Shown here: positions 56,575 to 64,000 of the stretch, in pieces
Numbering within the stretch: the first letter of the stretch is position 1
How the letters are laid out: the number at the start of each line of letters is the position of its first letter
From: Melampsora larici-populina 98AG31
Lineage: Eukaryota; Basidiomycota; Pucciniomycetes; Pucciniales; Melampsoraceae
Assembly: GCF_000204055.1 (NCBI RefSeq)
Contig: NW_006768796.1
Span: forward strand, 62,001-126,000
Direction of reading: 5' to 3'
DNA: 64,000 bases
The notes under the pieces: generated by a model
What the model saw: the letters and a program-made list of their open reading frames with translations, nothing else
Database searches by the model: none
Told to the model about the DNA's origin: nothing
Made by a program: the position numbers and the translations under genes

Positions 56575-58086
56575 TCATTTCAATTTCGATTCCATACCTC
56601 TAATCCTACCCAACCGTTTCTTTTTCTCTAATTCATGTTTCTTCAACATCTCTTGTTCTCTAGCATCTTCTTTCCTAGCCAAAGCAGCTCTACCAAACCC
56701 CACCCCAAAAGAAAGAAAGAAACCCCAATCAATCCTCCAAACCTCATTTAAGAAAAAAACGAAAAAAAAAACAGATGATAGTTGAGAGATCAGACTTACG
56801 CTCTACCTTCTTCTTCTAAAACTTCATTCGCATTCACTTCCATTCCATCAGACCCATCCTCATCACTAAAGACATCTGATAAGTTTGTATACTTTGATCG
56901 ATCTTTTCCCATGATTTGCCAGATCTGATCTCTAACCGATGAAGACACATGGTTTCCCACTCGATCATCCTCTTCTTCTGAATCTTCAAACGAATCTGAA
57001 TCTTCTTCTTCTGATGGTTCTTCTCTTGCTTTACTTTTCGATCTTGAGGTTTCTGTTTTGGTTCGTTTAGGATCAGGTTTCTCATTCGAATTAGAAGTCT
57101 CTTTAGACCCCGAAAAGTTTCGTTTACTAGGTAAGAAACTAGACCCCGATCCCGATCCTGATCCAGAAGGTTTAAGAGTATTCCTTTGATGAGTTTCTAC
57201 TTTTTTAAGAACCACACTTGGTTTAATAGACCGATTAGCACTAGACTCGAAAAAACATTCTTGTGAAAGATTTCCGGTTCGTTTAGATTTCATATCCCTT
57301 TCGATCTCTTCAATCGTTCTTCTATCCCTCTTAACCGTATTCAAAGCTTTTCTCTCACTAGACGAAAACTCTCTCTGTAACCTTTCTCTCGTACTCATCG
57401 GTGCATTATTTGTAGTAGAAGAAACATTCGTATTTGTTGACTTTTGTCTTGAGTTCGGTTTGGATTTCAGTTGAGTAAGTCTAGAGGATGTTGAAGGGAA
57501 TGAAGATCGAGAAGTTCCCATGGATTTCTTGACCACCGAAATCGGTTCATCAAATAACTTTGCTCGGGCTCTTGCTACCTTTTCTTCCCTTTCTAGTCTT
57601 CTTATCTCTTCTGGATCTTGATTAATCTCTTCCCGATTCTTGCTTCCATTTATATTCATCTTTTTCATTCTTTGGCTTTGACTTTGGGTTTGTTGGATTC
57701 GAGCTTGGGTATAGGGTCGATTAGGTTTAGATGGAGTGATAGCGTCGTTCACTTTCAATTTCTCTTTTTCACTTCTTTCTTGTTCTCTTCTTTTCCTCTC
57801 TTCATTCAATCTTTCTTCTCTAACCTGATCTTCTCTTTTCCTCTTAGCCAATCTTTCTTTTTCCAACCTAAAAAAAACCCCCCAAAACCAAAAACAAGTA
57901 AATCTCCAAAGAATTACAAAAGAAGAAGATCATGTATGCTAACCTAATCCTTTCTCTTTCTTTCCTTTCTTCTTCTAATCGTTTAATCTTTTCTCTTTGT
58001 TGTCTTAGTTGTGTTTCTTTAGCAAGTGCAAGTTGTGATGCTTTAGTTTGTTGTGATGCTAATTCCATAAGTTGATCGAATTCCAT
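56575..58086 (-). CDS. SPT2: SPT2-like chromatin protein, 441 residues
   Basis: Histone H3-H4 binding protein that helps restore nucleosomes behind RNA polymerase II. Three exons in phase: 58086-57944, 57867-56800, 56689-56575. The N-terminus MEFDQLMELASQQTKASQLALA continues into a long charged coiled coil (KIKRLEEERKERERIRLEKERLAKRK). The middle is Ser/Arg-rich with basic patches, then RRTIEEIERDMKSKR and an acidic EEEDSDSFEDSEEEDDR. The C-terminal SPT2 domain reads IWQIMGKDRSKYTNLSDVFSDE, ANEVLEEEGRAAALARKED and HELEKKKRLGR. Domain order and length fit fungal Spt2. The small last exon was found by splice frame. Confidence 0.87.
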
Positions 58087-59163
58087 GATTAATTGATTAG
58101 ATCTTGAAATTGATGAAGATGAACTGGAAACGGAAATCGAAAATCGAAAATCTAAATGGGTTTTGTTTAAATCGAGTGAATTGAGGTTCAGAGTTTGATT
58201 GGTTTTTGGTTTTGATTTTGGTTTTGAGGAACAATCAAGTTGAAGTTGAAATTCAAATTGAAATTCAACTTAAATTGGATCCTCAAACCTTAAGCAGAAC
58301 TTAAGCACTTAAACCTTTTAAATCCAACTTCTCAACCAAACCCAAACATTGAACAAGCTGATTCACAAAACCCTCTCACTCTTTAATTTCTTGCATTTTC
58401 TTGCTCAAACTTCAATCACAACTCAAACAGCAATCACAAGGTAAGAAACCCGTCACCTCAAGATCTCAACAGATATTCTACAATTCATTTTCATCCATGA
58501 CCATCCTACAAATGTCTTCCTAAACCAATCAAAGCATCTCTCCTCCTATTGCCATACACGATACACATACAATCATAAGGAGCACTTCTTTTACAAAACT
58601 TGATATCCAACTCCATACTTCAACTCAATAAACCTTACCCAATTCCCAAGCTCCTAAACCTGATCACTAAGAATGCATTATCAAAACTAGATAAACAATT
58701 GCATATTTCTGAGTTTCACAAATATATAATCCAAATACAAAAAAAAAACATAAACGAATGACCAAAACAAAAACGAAAGATTACACACTGTCACACACAT
58801 ATACTGAAGAAAAAAATGAATGAATGAATGAAATGAAATTGATAAGTGATTTTTTTAGTATACAACACATCCAACAACATAATCCAGAATAAATAAAAGT
58901 TTCCAAGAAAAACAATGGATCAAACCTCAACCGATTTCTTAATAAATATAAACCACATGGTTTTTTCCTTTTCCTTTTTTTTATCCTTTTTGTTTTTTAT
59001 CCTTTTTTTTTGCAAGTTTGTTGACTCTTAACCAGAAGAAAAATAAATATATGTAAAAACACATTCTACTTACTACATCTTAAATTTTATGAAAATCTAA
59101 AAATCAAATCGAATCCAATCTTTTTTTTTGTTAGTCAACTCGATCAAGGTTTTTGATTTCGTT
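58087..59163. other. Spacer between two minus-strand genes
   Basis: AT-rich spacer: SPT2 promoter side and 3' region of the methyltransferase gene, with several poly-T/A tracts. No gene or RNA seen. Confidence 0.5.
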
Positions 59164-61743
59164 TTATAAATAAACTGATGATTGATCACGATAAGTTTTA
59201 ACCGAAAAAGTTCTAAAAAGAAACCATAAATCAGTAAAAAAAAAAGAAGTCAAAAGATAAATGGAAAGGAAACCATTACTCAACTCGATATGAATTGAAT
59301 TTTGATCAAGTTCAAGTTCAAATAAATTTCCAATCCCATCACCTAACCTATCCTCAATCAAACCTAATTCCACTTCGATCGCCTGAACAATCTTAACCAA
59401 CTTATTTTTAATTTCCATTGAGTTTGAAACAATCACTAGATCATGATCAAGAACTTCATCCATGTCGATATCAAGTTCAGAAGCATCGATTGCTTGAACC
59501 GATCCATCTCCAAGACTCATACTCGATTCTAGCTCCATCATTTCATAGGTTTCTTTGATCTCTTTTACTCTGTTTTCTAGGATATTTTTAATTTCAAGAT
59601 CCATGGAACAAACCCAACCGAATCTTTCTTTCAATAATTCTACAATCTCTCCATTCGATTTGGATTCAATAGGCACCACCGATGTTCCAGAAGCTTGAGA
59701 ATTCTTTCCAGTTTCGATTCTCGATCTCACTTTAGCCATCGAATGGTTCATCAAACCTTCTCTTGTACTCAACAACAATCGTTGGTTTTCCAAACTCGAA
59801 AGAATCGGGTTTTGAAAAACAGACGTAGGAATCTCATTAAACAAAACTTGACGTCGATTTAGATGGTTTCCAATTAATGATAATTCACTGGGAATCATCG
59901 AGATAGGATGGCTGGTGATTTGTTGAGATCTTAGATAGCTTTGGATCTGCTCGGTTGTATCGTAATTGGTTTCGTTGATGGTTAGATGGTGACCGGGTTT
60001 TAGGATTCGAAAGATTTCGGATATTAGGATGCTCCATTTCTTTTCTGGTATACCAGATCCAAGAAACGATGCATTCACTTGATCAAACGTCTGACAAACC
60101 AAACAAATCAAAATTAGTCAATCAATCAAAACTTGTTAAGATCAAAATTTCATGAGCGAGGGGTTTTCTTACATGATTAGGAAATGGTAAGCTAGATTTC
60201 AAAAAATCATGTTGAACAAACTTCATTCGATCAGGTAACCTTTTCAACTTAATAGGACAAAGATCTAATCCAACGATTTCTAGCTCAGGATTGGAATTCG
60301 ATCCAAGTACTCCATTACACCAAATCCCATAAGGACCACAACCCAAGTCGAGAATTTTTTGATGTCCGATCGGTTTGGTAAACGTACTGAAGGGTGTCTT
60401 TGGATTAGGTGAACATGCATACATCAATAAAATATGACTATTAGACAAAGAATTGAAATTAGTTATGAATGGGTTTTTTTTGGGGGAGGGGATTGTTGAA
60501 AGGAAAAACTTAACTGGTCTAAAACTTCATGGTCATATGACATCCAATAAGGAACTTCATTCAGATCAAACGGATGATGTTTCTGTTTATCTAAACTCAC
60601 AAACCATTGATCATCTTTGCAAATCGAATCATGATGAGCTTTGAAAGGTTTTTTGGTTTCTTTTTTACAATTCGTTGTTGGTTTGTTGAATGACTCTATT
60701 GAATTCTTTCGATACTTATTAACTCTTTCCCACCACCATAGATTATTCGTATTCGTGTTGGTATTTGGGTTTGGGTTTGTTGAAGTTTGGTTTGGTTGGT
60801 TTATGGATTCGATTAAAGCTGTTTCGGAATCAGATGAAGAATCAGAAGACAATGTTTCTGAAAGAAGTTTAGTTGGATTTAATGTTTCTAAAGTACAAGT
60901 TTTTAAAAAAAGACTTGAATCAGAATGAGGTTTTAAAAAAGAAGTGGTTTCTAAATTAGATTTAGATGAAGAAGGTTTTAATTCAAAAGTTGGTTTTTGA
61001 TTTACAAGTTCATGAGACGAATTTAAAGCATGAAAAAGTTTAGAAGATTTTTTTTGGATGATTGGTTTGAATGATTGTAAAGGATGACAATGATGGGAAG
61101 GAGAAGAAAAGGATGAAGAGGATGAGGATGGTGGTGATGGTGATTCAGAAGTAGAAGATGAAACAGAAGGAGAAGTGAAATATGAAGTTGAAGTTGAATT
61201 TGAATTTGAATTTGAATTTGAATGAGATGGAGAAGGACAAGTGAAATAAGAAGTAGAGGTAGAATTCGAAGTTGAAGGTGAAAAGTCTTGTAAGAGTTTC
61301 TTTAAATGAGAGTTTGGAAAGATACTATAAGTAGGTGTTGAGATTGAATCGATTGATGATTGATGATTGATAGTAGTAGGAGTAGTACATGAACTACTTG
61401 GAAATGGTAAAGTCGATCTAGCATTCTTGGGTAAGTTTGGTAATACAAACTTGGATTGATGAGCAAGTGGAGGTGGACGACGAGGTAAATCATGATGAGT
61501 TGAAGTATTAGATTTAGATTTAGACCTAGTTTTAGAATTTAAACTGATACTATTCGGTTTTGATGATGATGAAGTTGATGAAGAAGTTGTGGTGGGTCTT
61601 GTTGAGATGGATGGATATTTTGTATACTCATCGAATGATTCGATCGAACCAACTGAAGAAATCGATCTAGGAGAAGTTTGAAGTTTAATAGGATAATGAT
61701 GTAAAGATTGATATGGACGAATAGTTTGTTGAGGATATCCCAT
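59164..61743 (-). CDS. SAM-dependent methyltransferase with long disordered N-terminus, about 806 residues
   Basis: Three exons in phase: 61743-60515, 60437-60173 and 60090-59164. The first about 410 residues are Ser/Thr/Pro/Asn-rich and disordered, typical of fungal regulators, ending NEVPYWMSYDHEVLD. The class I methyltransferase fold begins in exon 2: motif I ILDLGCGPYGIWC (about 438-450), the acidic motif II region EIVGLDLCPIK, and MKFVQHDFLKSSLPFPN. It continues in exon 3 with TFDQVNASFLGSGIPEKKW and IFRILKPGHHLTINETNY, the post-motif helix and strand. The substrate is unknown. The last about 35 residues (after HIELS) may be intron read-through, as a GTAATG donor lies there; the C-terminus is therefore uncertain. 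Confidence 0.75.
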
Positions 61744-63677
61744 TTTGATTTGATAAGACTCCAAATGAGAGAACAATGATCAAAGATTCTCAAATTCTCA
61801 CTCTGACTCTTACATGGAATTCTTGGCTCTTATCAACAAGCAAGTCAAGACGGCAAAGTGAGATGAGATGAGTTTTATATCTTTCTTTCTTTACTTCAAA
61901 AGTTCAATGTAATGTGATCAAATTCAATTTTCTTCTCATCTGCATCTTTTCTTTTTTACTAAAAGAAATTTCAACCAATTCTCACCCAATCAAAGATATC
62001 TTTATTCTTCGATCGATGATTGTAAATACAATCCAAAACCTTTTTTAACTTATCGTTCAATGTGATTGTGTGTGAATCAAGTGAACATCTTGGGAAGTGA
62101 AGAAACCAATTCAATTTCTCAATCTCTCAATGGTTAAATCATCTTTTCACAGAAATCATCAAGTTCTTTAAAAAAAAAACCAACACTTTATCATCACATC
62201 CCACACTATGTCTTTCATCTTCCATCGAATTCAATCTTGAATCTGGGTAGGACTTAAACAACTCTCAATAGACCGAGTTCAATGGAATCAAATAAATAGA
62301 ATTCTATGATATCCATCTGATTAACTCTAAAAAGACCTAAAAGTTTATCTTAAGCCTTTTAAAACTATCACCCCCCCACAAAATCATATATCTAAACCTC
62401 CTCTAACATCCACTAGATCAGTGAAGATTTCGTTCTACGAACCTGTAGATCGAAAAAGATTACATATCATTTTTCAACTTTGATTGAAAATGCCAATGTC
62501 CATGTCATAATTTACCAAAAACCGAAATATATTCATCTTCAAAACCACTGTGAAAATGCAATGCTAGAATTAAAATAAAACTTGACTTTTCAATATGAAT
62601 TCGAGGAAAAGGTATCTTTTCTCCAGATGTGAAGAAGGAGTTTAAATTTAGAATATCTATGTTAAAAGAGGTATGGGTAAGTCGTTTCAAAACTTCCTTC
62701 TACAGACTCATGAGGGTCTTTACATGAATTCTATCCGGTTCATGTGAAAAGGGTATTACATAAGATGAAGTGTATCAAAAAAATTGTTCGATATGGATTA
62801 CGACTTCCGATCGGTTTTTATTTCTTAAATAAAATTGGATAGATAGAAATTTTTTCAAGGGATTCAACATCTAAATGTAAGTGTACGTATTAAGAATTGT
62901 GTGATTTGGAAGTGTAGAGGTTCCAAGGTGTTTTTATAAATGATTAACGAATGTTGGACCATGAGAAAAGATCCCAGGTGATATCAAGACATGAATCATG
63001 GATTGTGATAAAGTCATGACATCATTGAAGTTGGAATTGGATGAATGATCTTCGAATGTGATAAAGAAGAGGACATGTGATCATTGAATTATGCATCAAT
63101 GATATCATCATCTTTATCCAAGAATATCTTTCGATTCGGATCATTTGAGATCGTTTCCCTGAACAAGACTTTCATGGAATACGTCACTTCATTAAGGACC
63201 AGGCGCAGATTCCCAGGTCTTCGTATTACCAAAACGAGTCGTTTTTCACGTTTTCTCACATTCCAGTCTCAAATTCGGGTTAATATGCCATCTGAGACGC
63301 CATACGTGATGCGATTAGCGATTCAGTGCTTTTCTTCTTGTCGTGCCTCATATGGTTTCAGGGAGGCACGACTTCTTCCCTTCATCCAAGATGAGTTTAT
63401 GATGTTGCTCCTTGTGTCACCCCAGATTCGACGCATTGCATAGTAAGGAAATCAAAAGTTCTACTTTCAGGATCTTTTTATTTCCTTACTAATAGTGGAT
63501 TTTGACGTCTAACATTCGATTGGATGTCCTTGGGGATGTGATCTTTCTTGCACTTCTGTCCATTTGGGCTCGTCTGGTCAACCTTCATGAGGTTCTTTCG
63601 CAGCAATCTGCTATGGGTTTAGAAAAAACCGTCTGTGAAAGGTCGCCGATACACAGCATCGATGATATATATATATA
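61744..63677. other. Intergenic
   Basis: Promoter side of the methyltransferase gene and AT-rich spacer. The frames at 62505-62690 and 63084-63443 show no motif or splice support. Confidence 0.45.
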
Positions 63678-63881
63678 CAGCCGTTTCAAGAAAGGTTGAC
63701 AACTTTTTTTGGAGAAAGTTGTCTCCGCAGCGGTTAAAACCAGAGACAAAACTTGATTACAGGTTTATTCTTTTCTGTATTCTTCCAATTAGCGGAGAGA
63801 CAAAATCAAGTGAGGGACAAAACCCGGGTTTTGCACATCGGCGAGATTTTTTAAGAAAAACAATCTTTGTTGAAACGGCTG
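63678..63881. mobile_element. MITE with CAGCCGTTTCAA ends, TA-flanked
   Basis: A 204-bp element: left end CAGCCGTTTCAAGAAAGGTTG, right end the inverted form CAATCTTTGTTGAAACGGCTG. Flanked by TATATA on both sides. Internal inverted blocks include CTCCGC/GCGGAG and GACAAAAC repeats. Non-coding; probably Tc1/mariner-type. Confidence 0.72.
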
Positions 63882-64000
63882 TATATACGTCTTGGATCAA
63901 GACCGTGGTCCGCTCTCCTCAGCAACTCAAATTATTGATATCCGGTTAGTTATTTTACTTTTGTTCAGGCCGCTGTTTGGTGACTTTCTTCGCAGCTTAC

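Noticed and set aside
63084..63443. 119-codon plus frame
   Set aside because: No recognisable domain or splice support; amino-acid pattern looks random.
1..64000. tRNA and rRNA genes
   Set aside because: I scanned for cloverleaf-like A/B box pairs and rRNA-like blocks by eye and saw none convincing; a covariance-model scan would be decisive.

Overview
The window looks like a scaffold piece from a rust fungus (Pucciniales), most likely Melampsora-like. This is inferred from AT-rich intergenic DNA, short 60-100 bp GT-AG introns, many-exon basidiomycete genes, small cysteine-rich secreted proteins, and abundant hAT, DIRS and MULE-type elements. A run of 100 Ns at 1835-1934 marks an assembly gap. 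Exon structures were built by hand from splice consensus, reading frame and remembered family motifs; no alignment was run.

Layout. 1-10.5 kb is repeat-rich: a long-inverted-repeat element with CACAG ends, two small palindromic elements, a truncated uracil phosphoribosyltransferase relic, a 76-residue secreted protein, and an apparently intact 2.84 kb hAT transposon with a perfect 8-bp target duplication. 10.6-24.4 kb is core gene space: MCM10 (+), a fucosyltransferase-like type II membrane protein (-), a Harbinger-like element, a RAX1-like RGS/membrane protein (+) and a conserved-looking unknown protein (+). 25.5-32 kb has a five-exon, 10-cysteine secreted protein (-) and a 930-residue lysine-rich secreted protein (-). 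34.5-38.7 kb is a 20-exon copper amine oxidase (+). 39.8-50 kb is again repeat-rich: a second CACAG-ended element, an F-box/LRR protein (-), a palindromic TTTACACCG cluster, the N-terminal exon of a MULE-type gene (+) and a DIRS-like tyrosine-recombinase retrotransposon (-). 51.5-53.3 kb holds two decayed genes, one clearly URA3-like. 54-62 kb returns to core genes, all on the minus strand: acyl-CoA dehydrogenase, SPT2 and a SAM methyltransferase. A 204-bp element lies near the right end.

The housekeeping genes cover replication (MCM10), chromatin (SPT2), polarity (RAX1-like), amine oxidation and mitochondrial acyl-CoA oxidation. They do not form an operon-like pathway. The most notable signals are: (i) relics of two pyrimidine genes, UPRT and OMP decarboxylase, in one window, the second having lost catalytic residues; (ii) a DIRS-like element whose RNase H domain seems split by a spliceosomal-type intron and whose RNase H and recombinase frames overlap by ATGA; (iii) an intact hAT inserted just upstream of MCM10; (iv) two core genes that each need a single-base frame correction; (v) three secreted candidate-effector genes.
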